From assembly GCF_026586795.1 (NCBI RefSeq), contig NZ_JAPFGY010000029.1, positions 1 to 44,245 on the forward strand: 44,245 nucleotides of DNA. The letters run 5' to 3'. The notes beneath the pieces were generated by a model. It had not been told where the DNA came from. It ran no database searches and was given only the letters and a program-made list of their open reading frames with translations. Of the stretch, positions 6,751 through 15,127 are shown one piece after another (position 1 is the stretch's first letter; each line of letters begins with the position of its first letter). Source of the stretch: Erythrobacter sp. WG (GTDB taxonomy: Bacteria > Pseudomonadota > Alphaproteobacteria > Sphingomonadales > Sphingomonadaceae). Position numbers and translations under genes: made by a program.

Positions 6751-7970
6751 GCGGGGGTTCCGATGGTTCTTTGGGGGTTGAGCGGAATGATGTTGTCGCC
6801 CCCGCCCGAAGCAGTCCCGACGCCTGCCGAGGCGGATGCGACCCCCTCCTGGGCGCTTGCGGCCCGAGTGAGGGGGATTTCGATCAGTACGGTGAAGCCG
6901 CCCCCAGCTTCCGATCGTGTCTCGAAGAGGTGGTTTTCTCCATAGGCCTGCGCAAGGCGATTACGTATGTTAGCAAGTCCCACGCCCGTGGAAACGGGGC
7001 GCGCGGACATGGTGCCCACCGTCGCGACCGCGGGCGGGCGCGGGGTGTCGTCGATGCCGGGGCCGGTGTCCTCGACGGTGAGCCGCAGCCGCTCGCCGAT
7101 CACCCGCGCGGTGATGGCGATGCGCGCGCCTTCTTCCTGCGGGCTGACGGCATACTTGATCGCGTTCTCCACCAGCGGCTGGAGCAGCATCGCGGGGAGC
7201 TGCGCGGGCAGCGCGGCATCCTCGATCTCGAAGCAGGTGCGCAGCCGCTCCTCGAAGCGCATCCGCTCGATGTCGAGGTAGAGCTGGAGCGTCTCGACCT
7301 CCTGCGCGAGGGTGACCTGGCTGCCGGGCTCGGCGACGAGGGTGTGCCGCAGGAAGCCCGACAGGCGGGTGAGCATCGCGTTGGCGGGCTCGGTCTGCTT
7401 CAGCAGCACCAGGGTGCTGATCGAATTCAGCGTGTTGAACAGGAAGTGCGGATTGAGCTGGTAGCGCAGCATGGCGAGCTGCGCGGCGGTCGCCTGCGCC
7501 TCGAGCCGCTCAAGCCGGTCGGCCTGTTCCTCCACCGTCAGGAAGAAGTTGATTGCATAATAGAGCGCGCTCCACCCGCCGAGCAGGGTCAGCGGCAGGT
7601 AGAGCAGGCCGACGACGCGCTGCGCGAAGGTCGTGTCGCGCGCGCCGGCGTAATAGACCCCCTGCACCCAGGCATCGATCGAGGCGTGGAGCAGCACCGC
7701 GACAAACAGCACCACCGCCGTCGCGCCCCAGGTGACGAGCGGGCGCTGGCGGATCAGGAAGCGGTAGATCACCGACAGCACGCAGCTGATCGAAAAGCCG
7801 GTGATCTTGTTGATGAGGATCAGCGCGAGGATGCCGAAGGGCTGCCCGTTGGCGAGCGCGGAGACCGCGTGCAGCACGAAGGCCGCGCCCCAGCCCGCCA
7901 GCTGGAGGTTCCAGAACGCCCGGTTCTTGCTCGCGAAGAACGGCGCCGCCTGGATCGGGAGCACTGCCAT
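6747..7970 (-). CDS. LytS/YehU-type membrane sensor histidine kinase
   Basis: 407 residues from ATG 7970. About four membrane segments fill the first 145 residues (around 24-42, 47-70, 84-100 and 118-145). Then comes a short coiled-coil linker (EEQADRLERLEAQATAAQLAMLRYQ), the His_kinase box LNPHFLFNTLNSI with phospho-acceptor His175, and an HATPase domain with PLVENAIKYA (N box), VEDTGPGID (G1) and STGVGLANIRNRLAQAYG (G2). This architecture partners LytTR regulators, and the regulator gene follows with ATGA overlap. No extracytoplasmic sensor domain of any size is present, so the signal is probably sensed in or at the membrane. The C-terminus carries a low-complexity Ala/Ser/Gly tail. Confidence 0.92.
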   Translation of the reverse strand: MAVLPIQAAPFFASKNRAFWNLQLAGWGAAFVLHAVSALANGQPFGILALILINKITGFSISCVLSVIYRFLIRQRPLVTWGATAVVLFVAVLLHASIDAWVQGVYYAGARDTTFAQRVVGLLYLPLTLLGGWSALYYAINFFLTVEEQADRLERLEAQATAAQLAMLRYQLNPHFLFNTLNSISTLVLLKQTEPANAMLTRLSGFLRHTLVAEPGSQVTLAQEVETLQLYLDIERMRFEERLRTCFEIEDAALPAQLPAMLLQPLVENAIKYAVSPQEEGARIAITARVIGERLRLTVEDTGPGIDDTPRPPAVATVGTMSARPVSTGVGLANIRNRLAQAYGENHLFETRSEAGGGFTVLIEIPLTRAASAQEGVASASAGVGTASGGGDNIIPLNPQRTIGTPA

Positions 7971-8055
7971 GGCCTTTCGGTCTACCGCATTTCGTCGCAG
8001 ACGGCACCGCAAAAAGGCGCAGGCGCCGCGCGTCCGCAACGCTCTGGCGCAAGCT

Positions 8056-9072
8056 TCACCGGTCGCGGCGGGGGGCGAGGCCCCCGGCGGGGTCAATTTC
8101 GCGGCGGAACTGCGTGCGCCAGTCGGCCGCGCCGCCGGCGGCGAGCAGCGCGCGGACCTGCGGCACTTCGGCCGCGATCGCCTCTGCGCGCTCGTCCCAG
8201 CCATCGTGGCCGCGGCGCAGGCGCAGACCGGCATCGTGGCTCTTCCCCCAGCGGCGCATGAAGGTCACCCCGGCTTCCGGATCGTAGCCCGCATTGCCGA
8301 GCAGCCAGGGGATCAGCCGGTCCGCCTCGCGCTCGATCGCGCGCACGTTGCGGTCGCGCCGCCCGTTGCGGTCGAGCCAGGCATCATGGCCGAGCACGTT
8401 GTGCGCGAATTCGTGGGCGACCACGGCGGCAAAGACCGGCTCCTCGGGATAGCGGAAGGCGGGAAAGCCGATGCCGAGCACCACCCGCGCCCCGTCGGCG
8501 ACGGCGGTGCTGCCTTCGCCCATCAGCTCGAAGCGGGTGGCGCAGACCTCCACCGGCTCGGCGCGCGCCGTCCCGCCGTCGGCAAAGCGCACCGCAATGC
8601 CGCCGTGCTCGGTCAGCATCGCCTCGACATGGTCGTGGGCGCGCACCAGCCGCGTCCAGTCCATCGGCGCGCGGGCAGGCCACTGGTTGGGATCGAAGCC
8701 CTCCAGCCCCACCACCTCGCGGTTGCGGGTGAAGGCGCCGCTCGCCGCCGCCGGGGAGCCGCGCGCGGCGGTCTGCACCGCGAAATCGCCCGCAAGGCCC
8801 AGCGCCCTCTTCGCCACCGCAGGCGCGCCGTAGCTCGCCATGTCCTGCAATTGCAGGCCGATCGAAGGCACCACGTTGGGGCAGAAGCGCGCATTGCCCC
8901 GGGCGAGTGTCCAGCCCACGTCCTGCAAGCGCTGGTCGGCGTCCTGGTAGCGGCCGATCGCCGCGCGCTCGGCGGCATAGTCGATCCGCGCAGGCGGCGG
9001 CGGCGCTCCGGCCGCGCGCGGCCCCGCGCCGAGCGCCAGCCCCAGCGCCATCACCGCTCCCGCAATGCGCAT
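8056..9072 (-). CDS. M48-like zinc metallopeptidase, exported
   Basis: 338 residues with an N-terminal signal peptide (MRIAGAVMALGLALGAGPRAAGA). The catalytic motif HEFAHNVLGHD places zinc ligands His220 and His224 and catalytic Glu221; the following AIEREADRLIPWLLGNAGYDP supplies the third ligand (Glu247 or Glu249) in the M48 manner. The N-terminal 200 residues are less conserved, with DYAAERAAIGRYQDADQRLQDVGWTLARGNARFCP as a probable substrate-side region. The location is likely periplasmic; the substrate is unknown. The start codon shares a base with the stop of the DsbA-like gene (TGATG at 9074-9070), so it is translationally coupled to it. Coupling to a thiol oxidoreductase suggests a shared envelope role, which is inference. 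Confidence 0.78.
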   Translation of the reverse strand: MRIAGAVMALGLALGAGPRAAGAPPPPARIDYAAERAAIGRYQDADQRLQDVGWTLARGNARFCPNVVPSIGLQLQDMASYGAPAVAKRALGLAGDFAVQTAARGSPAAASGAFTRNREVVGLEGFDPNQWPARAPMDWTRLVRAHDHVEAMLTEHGGIAVRFADGGTARAEPVEVCATRFELMGEGSTAVADGARVVLGIGFPAFRYPEEPVFAAVVAHEFAHNVLGHDAWLDRNGRRDRNVRAIEREADRLIPWLLGNAGYDPEAGVTFMRRWGKSHDAGLRLRRGHDGWDERAEAIAAEVPQVRALLAAGGAADWRTQFRREIDPAGGLAPRRDR

Positions 9073-9797
9073 CAGGCGGTCTTGTCCGCCTGCGCGATCG
9101 CGGCCTTCAGCCTCTCGTAACCGACCGCCCCGCCGAACGGGGTCTTGCCCGCGATCCACGCCGGGGTGCCGGTGAAGCCCAGCGCGCGGGCGTGATCGAG
9201 GTTGCGCGCGATCTCGTTCGAGACCGGCTCGGAGGCCGCATCGGCGCGGGCGCGGTCCATGTCGAGCCCGGCGGCGCGCGCGGCGGTCTCGACGTCCTTG
9301 GTCGCGAACATCGCATCGTGGAAGGCGCGATACTTGCCCTGCAGGCCCGCCGCGAGCGCCATGCGCGAGGCGACCTCGGAGCCCTCGAAGATCGGCCATT
9401 CGCGGATCACCACCTTCAGGTCCGGGTCCTCGGCGATGAGGCGGTTCACGTCCTTGAGGCTCGCCTCGCAATAGGGGCAGTTGTAATCGGTGAATTCGAC
9501 CAGCACCTTCGAGCCCTGCGGATTGCCGAGCACCACGCCGGGGAAGGGCTCCATCACCTGCCCGCCCATCTGCGCGAGGCGCTTGGCCGCCTCCTGTTCC
9601 TCATAGGCCTGCGCCATCTGCGGCAGGATGTCGGGATTGCCGATCAGGAAGGCGCGGGTGCGCGCCTCGCCGAGGCCCGAATAGGACCATCCCGCCGCAC
9701 CCAGGAAGCCGAAGGCCAGCGCAAGGACAGCGGTCAGCAGGGTCTGGCGCAGCGGCGAAGGCGGCGGGGTCTCGTTGAAGGGCGGCTGCGAGGACAT
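9072..9797 (-). CDS. DsbA-family thioredoxin-fold oxidoreductase
   Basis: 241 residues. One membrane anchor lies at about 19-38 (QTLLTAVLALAFGFLGAAGW), followed by a helical stretch (PQMAQAYEEQEAAKRLAQM), then a DsbA/ScsC-type domain. The redox motif CPYC (Cys107, Cys110) sits in LVEFTDYNCPYCEASL, and the cis-proline loop is GFTGTPAWI. The short inserted helical domain between these two motifs is characteristic of DsbA_family proteins. It should act in the periplasm as a disulfide oxidase or isomerase. It heads a two-gene operon with the M48-like protease. The BepA-like protease gene lies 39 bases upstream on the same strand and may belong to the same transcript. Confidence 0.9.
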   Translation of the reverse strand: MSSQPPFNETPPPSPLRQTLLTAVLALAFGFLGAAGWSYSGLGEARTRAFLIGNPDILPQMAQAYEEQEAAKRLAQMGGQVMEPFPGVVLGNPQGSKVLVEFTDYNCPYCEASLKDVNRLIAEDPDLKVVIREWPIFEGSEVASRMALAAGLQGKYRAFHDAMFATKDVETAARAAGLDMDRARADAASEPVSNEIARNLDHARALGFTGTPAWIAGKTPFGGAVGYERLKAAIAQADKTA

Positions 9798-9836
9798 GGG
9801 CGCTTTCGTTGCGGGTGGGCGGCGGGTTCGCCGGGC

Positions 9837-11204
9837 CTAGCGCTTCTTCTTGATGCGTTCCAGTTCCGCGCGCGCCTCGAGCGCGACATCCTGGGCGCGG
9901 ATCCAGTCCGCCGAACCGTAAGGCAGCCCCGCCTCGGCCGCCTGGGCGCTACGCAGCGCCTCGGGGTAGCGGCGGTTCATCACCTGCTGTTCGGCGCTGG
10001 CAAGCTGCGCGCGCGGCAGGTCGCCGCGCGCCTCGTAGACCACGCCGAGCTGATACCAGGCGAAGGGATTATAGCGGTCCTTCTGCACCGAGGCGCGCAG
10101 CACGCTTTCCGCTTCGGCATAGTTCTTCGGATCTTCCGTGGCGATCAGCGCGTGGCCGAGCATCCCGGCGATCAGCGGGTGGGCGAGGGTCAGCTCGGTC
10201 GCGCGGCGCAGCGGCACCAGCGCGTCCTGAGGCCGGCCGGATTCGAGCAGCACCTGCCCCTTCAGCTCGAGAAACCACGGATTGTCCGGCTCGCGGGCGA
10301 GCAGCGCATCGGTCTCGGCGAGCGCCAGATCGACCCGCGCATCCTTGTGATAGGCATAGGCGCGGGCGTAATGCGCGGGGATCGAGGTGTCGCTCGGCGG
10401 GAAGGTGCGCAGCGTGTTCTGGGGCGCGGCGAGATAGCCGTAGAGCTTGGCCCGGGCGCGCACGAAGCGCTCCTGCAGCGCGGGATCGGGCGGGGTGTCC
10501 CACGCCGCATCGTCATCGAGCAGCCCGCGCAGCACCTGGATGCGGTCGCCGGTCAGCGGGTGGGTGCGCGAATAGGCAGCCTCGTCGGCCTGGCTGTAGC
10601 CGGCGCGGATCTCGTTGCCGCGCAGCTTCTCGAAGAAGGTGACCATGCCCTTGCCGCTGATCCCCGCGCCCGAAAGGTAGCGCGCGCCGGCAAGGTCGGT
10701 GGCGGCTTCCTGGTCGCGGTTGAAGGAGAGGAAGCTCCCCATCGCCGCCTGCTGGCCCGCCGCGAGAATGCCCATCCCCGCATCGCCCGCCCCGGCCAGC
10801 ACCGCGCCCACGCCGAGGATCAGCGAGAGCAGCGAGATGTTGTTGGCGACCTTGGTGCGCTCGTCGAAGCGCACCGCGTGCCCGGCGGTGATGTGGCCGA
10901 GTTCGTGGGCGAGCACGCCCTGCACCTCGTTGGCGGTCTCGGCGGTGTTGATCAGCCCGGTGTGGACGTAGATCGCCTGCCCGCCCGCGACGAAGGCGTT
11001 GATCGAGCTGTCGTTGATGAGCACGACCTCGACATTGCCGGGGCTGAGCTCGCTCGCCTCGACGAGCGGGGCGAGCATATCCTTGAGGAGCTGTTCGGTC
11101 TCGGCATCGCGCAGCAGCGATTGCGCGGCGGCAGGATGGGCTGCGACGATCAGGCTCGCGAACAGCGCGAGGACATAGGCGAGGGAAAAGGTGCGACCGC
11201 GCAT
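9837..11204 (-). CDS. BepA-like M48 metalloprotease with TPR repeats
   Basis: 455 residues from ATG 11204, preceded by a non-conserved open stretch. The signal peptide is MRGRTFSLAYVLALFASLIVAAHPAAAQ. The M48 domain has HELGHITAGH (His100, Glu101, His104), and FNRDQEAATDLAGARYL carries the third zinc ligand. The C-terminal half (about 300-455) is a tetratricopeptide array seen as repeating helical pairs, for example ARVDLALAETDALLAREPDNPWFLELKGQ and YNPFAWYQLGVVYEARGDLPRA. This matches BepA/YfgC, a periplasmic protease and chaperone in outer-membrane protein (LptD, BAM) assembly. The exact role here is inferred by similarity. The protein ends in a lysine run (ERIKKKR). Confidence 0.9.
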   Translation of the reverse strand: MRGRTFSLAYVLALFASLIVAAHPAAAQSLLRDAETEQLLKDMLAPLVEASELSPGNVEVVLINDSSINAFVAGGQAIYVHTGLINTAETANEVQGVLAHELGHITAGHAVRFDERTKVANNISLLSLILGVGAVLAGAGDAGMGILAAGQQAAMGSFLSFNRDQEAATDLAGARYLSGAGISGKGMVTFFEKLRGNEIRAGYSQADEAAYSRTHPLTGDRIQVLRGLLDDDAAWDTPPDPALQERFVRARAKLYGYLAAPQNTLRTFPPSDTSIPAHYARAYAYHKDARVDLALAETDALLAREPDNPWFLELKGQVLLESGRPQDALVPLRRATELTLAHPLIAGMLGHALIATEDPKNYAEAESVLRASVQKDRYNPFAWYQLGVVYEARGDLPRAQLASAEQQVMNRRYPEALRSAQAAEAGLPYGSADWIRAQDVALEARAELERIKKKR

Positions 11205-11273
11205 TGCGCGCGATCCTACCGCGATCAGGGCTGAACGCAATGTGAAGGTGGGCGGGATCAGCCTCACCTCGTC

Positions 11274-11354
11274 GCCCCGGACTTGATCCGGGGCTTGGCT
11301 TTCCTCTCTTCGGGCCGAGCCAAAAGAAGCCGAGCCCCGTGCCGAACACGGGGC
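11274..11354. repeat. Cluster of inverted repeats (REP-like) between BepA-like and PAS genes
   Basis: Several perfect stems follow one another: GCCCCGG at 11274-11280 with CCGGGGC at 11288-11294 (7-base loop ACTTGAT); TTGGCT at 11295-11300 with AGCCAA at 11318-11323; and GCCCCGTG at 11334-11341 with CACGGGGC at 11347-11354. The first element, with its ACTTGAT loop, resembles dispersed intergenic palindromes common in alphaproteobacterial genomes. Any of the stems could end transcription from the upstream minus-strand PAS gene, although no long T tract follows. Confidence 0.7.
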
Positions 11355-11366
11355 CACGAGACGCGT

Positions 11367-13124
11367 TTACCCGACGATCTTGCGCGCGGCCTTCTCGATC
11401 CAGGCGACGTCCTCGGGCAGCTCGGCGAGGATCTCCGCGCAGCCGATCTCGTCGCGGCGCACCAGCACCAGCGCAAACTCCGGCCCGGCGCCGTCGAGAT
11501 GTTCGAGCGTGATCGCCTCGAGCGCGCGCAGCGCCTGCGCGAGCGCCTCGCGCACCGCGCCCGGCTCCTCGACCGGCTTGCCCTGCGCCTCGCGGCGCAA
11601 CCGGCGCTCGGCCTTGACGATCGCCTTCACGCCGCCCTCGGTTTCGGCGAGGTAGGTGGCTAGGCTCCCGCGGTTGAGCTTCAGCCGGTGCGCGTGGGTC
11701 AGGACCGCAGCATATTCGGTGAGGCGGGTCTTGTCGTAATCCGGGCCGAAGACGAGCTTCACCACCGGGGTCATCGGCGCGCGTTCCTGCACGGCGAGGC
11801 CGGCATCGGCGATCAGTTCGGCATAATCCTCCGGCGCCTCGGCAGCGGCGAGCGAGAAGTCGTAGGCACGGCTCACCGCCGCATAGAGCGCGCTGCGGCT
11901 GCGGTCCTCGGTGCTGTCGGCGGCGCGGGCGAGCTCGCGCGCCTCGGCGAGGCAATCGTAGAGCCCGGCATCGGCGTCGAGTTCGGGCAGGAGCAGCGGT
12001 TCGTCGGCCAGCACCGGCGCCTCGGGTTCAGGTTCGGCTTCAGGTGCTTCCGCTTCGAAGGCGAAGTCGTCCGCCACGAAGACTGGCGCCGCGATGGGCT
12101 CCTCGGGGCCAGGTTCCTCCACCTCGGGAGCATAGTCGTATGTGGGGGCGTATGCGGGCGGGAATACGGCCTCCGCCTCGGGCTCGTCGAAGGGCACGGG
12201 GGCGAGCGCGGTCAGGTCGATCGCCTTCTTGGCGGGCGCCTCGATATAGTCCGCGAGGCTGGCGAAGCTGTAGTGCGCGCTCTCCTCCTCGCCCTCGTCC
12301 TCGTCGTATTCCTCGTCGTCGTCGCCCAGCGCATACTGGCTGAAATCGGGCAGGCCGTCTTCGGCGTCGAGCACCGCGTCGAGCCGATCGAAGGGGTTTT
12401 CGCAGGAGGCGGCGATCGCGTCCTCCTCCTCGCTCTCGTGCGCGGGGGAATCCGCCCAGTCGGTGACCGGTTCGGCAAGGCGCGGAGCAGGCTCGTCCGC
12501 GACCTCGATCGCGCCGTCGAGCTCCAGCGCCTGATCGATCTCGAGCAGCAGTTCGTCGGCGGTCAATTGGTCGGCCATCTCCTTCCAGTTGATGACCCCG
12601 TAGATGTAGTCGATCGCGCTATCGTCGCTCGAGAAAGGCAGCAGGATCCCGCGATAGAGGATCGCGACCCCGGCGTTGTTCACGAATTCCGCCTCGAAGC
12701 CGATCGGCGCCTGGTTGGCGAGGATCTGCATATAGTGGTCGGTGATCCGCGACAGGAGCGAACGCGGCGGCACGTCGGCCAGCCGGGTGATCGGCGGGGC
12801 GCCGACACATTCGCGCTCCAGCTTCGCACCGAGATAGCGCACCGCGGGGTTCTCGATCCCGTCGGTGAAATCGAGCAGCACCGAATGCGGGCCGAAGTCG
12901 GGCAGGTCATCGGGCTGGAGGTCGGCGATGTTGGGGAACATCCGCTCCCCCAGCAGGCTCGCCCAGTGATTGTAGGCGCGCACCTGCATCCGTCGCTCGT
13001 CGCGGCCGATGGCGACGGGCGGCAGGTCGCGGTGCTCGTCGGGCTCGGCGCCCTGTGCCCCGGATGCGTCCCAGCCCCGATCCGACTGTGCTTCGGGATC
13101 GAAAGCGCCGCGCAGAGTGTCCAT
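11367..13124 (-). CDS. PAS-domain protein with long acidic central region
   Basis: 585 residues from ATG 13124, which begins MDTLRGAFDPEAQSDRG. Residues about 45-185 resemble the alphaproteobacterial PAS_5-type domain (RMQVRAYNHWASLLGERMFP, then HSVLLDFTDGIENPAVRYLG, SLLSRITDHYMQILANQAPIGFEAEF and GILLPFSSDD). The middle (about 200-400) is strongly acidic and low in complexity, including DDDEEYDEDEGEEES and many Glu/Pro/Ala repeats, and is probably disordered. The C-terminal third is helical and more ordered (DYAELIADAGLAVQERAPMTP, KLVFGPDYDKTRLTEYAAVL, HRLKLNRGSLATYLAETEGG). No kinase or output domain is recognised. It could be a sensor or scaffold; no function is assigned. The frame continues upstream across the large hairpin, but that part is non-protein-like. 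Confidence 0.7.
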   Translation of the reverse strand: MDTLRGAFDPEAQSDRGWDASGAQGAEPDEHRDLPPVAIGRDERRMQVRAYNHWASLLGERMFPNIADLQPDDLPDFGPHSVLLDFTDGIENPAVRYLGAKLERECVGAPPITRLADVPPRSLLSRITDHYMQILANQAPIGFEAEFVNNAGVAILYRGILLPFSSDDSAIDYIYGVINWKEMADQLTADELLLEIDQALELDGAIEVADEPAPRLAEPVTDWADSPAHESEEEDAIAASCENPFDRLDAVLDAEDGLPDFSQYALGDDDEEYDEDEGEEESAHYSFASLADYIEAPAKKAIDLTALAPVPFDEPEAEAVFPPAYAPTYDYAPEVEEPGPEEPIAAPVFVADDFAFEAEAPEAEPEPEAPVLADEPLLLPELDADAGLYDCLAEARELARAADSTEDRSRSALYAAVSRAYDFSLAAAEAPEDYAELIADAGLAVQERAPMTPVVKLVFGPDYDKTRLTEYAAVLTHAHRLKLNRGSLATYLAETEGGVKAIVKAERRLRREAQGKPVEEPGAVREALAQALRALEAITLEHLDGAGPEFALVLVRRDEIGCAEILAELPEDVAWIEKAARKIVG

Positions 13125-13230
13125 GGCTGTGAATCCGCCCCTCGGTGAACCTGTGTCTGAGGGGTTCTGGCGCGGCGTGGTAAAGATCGCGTTAAGCGGG
13201 GGAGATGATTTGGCAGGCCACCTGCGGTGG

Positions 13231-13321
13231 TGCAGACCCCCCGCCCCGCCTCCCCACCCGGCCACCAATAGTACCACTATGTTGTGGTGGCCGGGTGGGG
13301 AGGCGGGGCGGGGGGTCTGCA
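13231..13321. repeat. Very large perfect hairpin (37-bp arms)
   Basis: The left arm 13231-13267 and right arm 13285-13321 are exact reverse complements over 37 bases. Inside the 17-base spacer, ATAGT (13268-13272) pairs with ACTAT (13276-13280) around ACC, leaving GTTG unpaired. The arms are C-rich on the plus strand and G-rich on the other side (runs of 3-6 G), so the region could also form a G-quadruplex. It lies downstream of the DUF2141 stop and upstream of the PAS gene start, both on the minus strand. No T tract follows, so it is not a standard Rho-independent terminator. Confidence 0.95.
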
Positions 13322-13338
13322 TCGCGCGCCAGCGCGAC

Positions 13339-13794
13339 TTAAAGAAAATACCTCATCTTGATCGTGACCCGGGCGGCCGCCTCGCCGATCGCGAACACGG
13401 CGTCCGCGAACTTGGGCGGCGCCATCCTCACCGGCGCATCACGCGAGAAGCCGTAGCCTTCCTTGGGCATCATCCCCATCGCCCGGTCGGCCTTGCCGTT
13501 GTCGTTCTCGTCATGGAGCAGCGCGATGGCGTAGTTGCCGGGCTTCACCCCGGTGAAGCGGATCTCGAGCTTGCCGCTCGCCGGCACGACGGTGCGGTAA
13601 GCCGTCGGGTCCTTGATGCACTTGGGGAAGATGTCCGCACGCGTCGTCATGCAGGCGCGCACCACGCCCTTCGACGAGCGCAGGTCGGTGACGGTGATGA
13701 CCACCTCGCCCGCCTGCGCCGGGGCGGCTGCGGCAAGGCTCCCCGCCAGTCCCGCGAAGCCGAAGGCGAGCGCCCGCTTGCGCAAGGCCCTCAT
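13339..13794 (-). CDS. DUF2141 family exported protein
   Basis: 151 residues with a signal peptide ending near AAAAPAQAG. The mature part begins VVITVTDLRSSKGVVRACM and carries the family hallmarks VKPGNYAIALLHDENDNGKAD and KEGYGFSRDAPVRMAPPKFADAVF, ending in a beta strand (RVTIKMRYFL). DUF2141 is a small periplasmic beta-sandwich family of unknown function. Its ATG overlaps the stop of the sterol-desaturase gene as ATGA (13794-13791), so the two are coupled. A second, diverged DUF2141 protein is encoded at 30635-31168. The large hairpin begins 18 bases after its stop. Confidence 0.85.
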   Translation of the reverse strand: MRALRKRALAFGFAGLAGSLAAAAPAQAGEVVITVTDLRSSKGVVRACMTTRADIFPKCIKDPTAYRTVVPASGKLEIRFTGVKPGNYAIALLHDENDNGKADRAMGMMPKEGYGFSRDAPVRMAPPKFADAVFAIGEAAARVTIKMRYFL

Positions 13795-14573
13795 TCCGCC
13801 GGCACCGCTGCCGCCGGGGCGTGCCCCGCCTCGGCGACGATCCGCCGCGACAGGCCCCGGTCCGTGCCGCATAGCCGGTCCCAGACCCGGAAATAGAGCC
13901 CGTAATTGCATCGGTATTCCTCGTGATGGCGCTCGTGATGGCTGGCGGTTATCAGCCAGTCGCCCAATCGCGAATGAACGAGCCAGCGGGGAAACATCTC
14001 CCAGCCCATGTGGTTGGTCACCCCCATCACCGTGGCGATGGTCAGCACGAGGCCGAGCATGGCGACATGGATCGGCACGATGAACACCAGCACGGGGATC
14101 ACCACCGCGCCCGTCACCGCCTCGACCGGATGGAAGCTCATCGCGGTCCACGCGGTCGGCGGGCGACTTTCGTGGTGGACGGCATGGGCGATCCGGAACC
14201 ACTTCGGCCGGTGCATCCAGCGGTGGCTCCAATAGAAGCAGGTGTCCTGCACGAAGAGGTAGATGAGCACCGAAAGCGGGTGCCACCACAGCGGCAGCGC
14301 GCTCCAGTCGGCGGTGAGCTCGGTCCAGCCGAACTGCCGCCACCCCCACAGCACGATCCCGGCGGGCGTGCCGTAGATCGCCGCCGACAGCAGCGACCAG
14401 CGCACCTCGCGGGCGATCTGCCGGCCCCGCCCCGCGTAGAGCCCCGGGCGCACCCGCCCCGTGACCCAGGCGAACAGCCCGCTGGTCAGCGCATAGCGCA
14501 GCGCGACGATCGCGGTGACGGCGAGGCTGACGATCAGCATCGCCAGCGGAACGGGAGTGTCGGCGGGAAGCAT
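13791..14573 (-). CDS. Sterol desaturase / fatty acid hydroxylase superfamily protein
   Basis: 260 residues. The membrane di-iron motif set is complete: HRWMH (117-121) in CFYWSHRWMH; HAVHH (130-134) in RIAHAVHHESRPPTAW; and HHERHHEEY near residues 212-220. Hydrophobic helices lie before, between and after (LAMLIVSLAVTAIVALRYAL, VVIPVLVFIVPIHVAML). The superfamily inserts oxygen or double bonds into lipids, sterols, hopanoids or carotenoids, acting at the inner membrane. The substrate cannot be told from sequence; in a carotenoid-making sphingomonad a lipid or carotenoid hydroxylase role is possible. It is translationally coupled to the DUF2141 gene downstream. Confidence 0.9.
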   Translation of the reverse strand: MLPADTPVPLAMLIVSLAVTAIVALRYALTSGLFAWVTGRVRPGLYAGRGRQIAREVRWSLLSAAIYGTPAGIVLWGWRQFGWTELTADWSALPLWWHPLSVLIYLFVQDTCFYWSHRWMHRPKWFRIAHAVHHESRPPTAWTAMSFHPVEAVTGAVVIPVLVFIVPIHVAMLGLVLTIATVMGVTNHMGWEMFPRWLVHSRLGDWLITASHHERHHEEYRCNYGLYFRVWDRLCGTDRGLSRRIVAEAGHAPAAAVPAE

Positions 14574-14619
14574 TGCTGCAAGGCTATGCCGGATTTTTCC
14601 GGGGCTTCACAGGCCCAAA

Positions 14620-15114
14620 TCAGGTCAGCGCGTCAGGGGCCGCGCACAGCGGGTCGAGCAGCGCGGTGTGCCGCCGCATCGCCACGCGGGCGAGGTGTTC
14701 GATCTGCGTCTTGCGGCGCGCGGCGGCGAGCGGGTCCAATGCGGCGGGGCGCAGGATCTCGGCATCGTAACCGTCGGCGACGATCACGCCGCAGGTGGCC
14801 GGGCGATAGGCCTCGCTTTCCAGCGCCGAACGGTCGAGCCCCGGGGGCAGGCCCCAGTAGAAGCGGTCGCAGAAATCGAGGTAGTCCGGCCACTTCGTGT
14901 CGCCGAGCAGATCGGCGCGCGCGACCTTGATCTCGACGATCACGATCAACCCCTTGGGATCGACCCCCATCAGATCGGCGCGGCGGCCGTTCTTCAAGGG
15001 CACCTCGGCGAGGCACCAGATATCGTTGCGCGCGAACAGCCGCCCGATCCCGCGCGCGACGTCGGCGGCGGCGAGTGCGGGCGAATCGGACAGGGGCGAG
15101 GCGGCACCGGACAT
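14620..15114 (-). CDS. mmcB: MmcB family DNA repair protein
   Basis: 164 residues from ATG 15114. The core is a PD-(D/E)XK-like nuclease fold: NDIWCLAEVPLKNGRRADLMGVD gives the acidic residue after the second strand, and LIVIVEIKVARADLLGD gives the E-x-K pair. DYLDFCDRFYWGLPPG and CGVIVADGYDAEILR follow, as in PF06319. In Caulobacter this family belongs to the LexA regulon and contributes to mitomycin C tolerance. A canonical alphaproteobacterial LexA box (15128-15142) lies 13 bases before this ATG. That argues against the longer TTG-started version at 15150, whose first codons would cover the box. The protein is likely cytoplasmic. Confidence 0.87.
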   Translation of the reverse strand: MSGAASPLSDSPALAAADVARGIGRLFARNDIWCLAEVPLKNGRRADLMGVDPKGLIVIVEIKVARADLLGDTKWPDYLDFCDRFYWGLPPGLDRSALESEAYRPATCGVIVADGYDAEILRPAALDPLAAARRKTQIEHLARVAMRRHTALLDPLCAAPDALT

Positions 15115-15127
15115 GGCGCCGTCGTTG

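Noticed and set aside
8907..11234. A 775-residue plus-strand frame opposite the proteases
   Set aside because: It is the antisense of the M48-like, DsbA-like and BepA-like genes; composition is of a shadow frame and no motifs are seen.
13231..13321. Rho-independent terminator
   Set aside because: No T tract follows on either strand and the stem is far longer than usual, so it is reported as a repeat instead.
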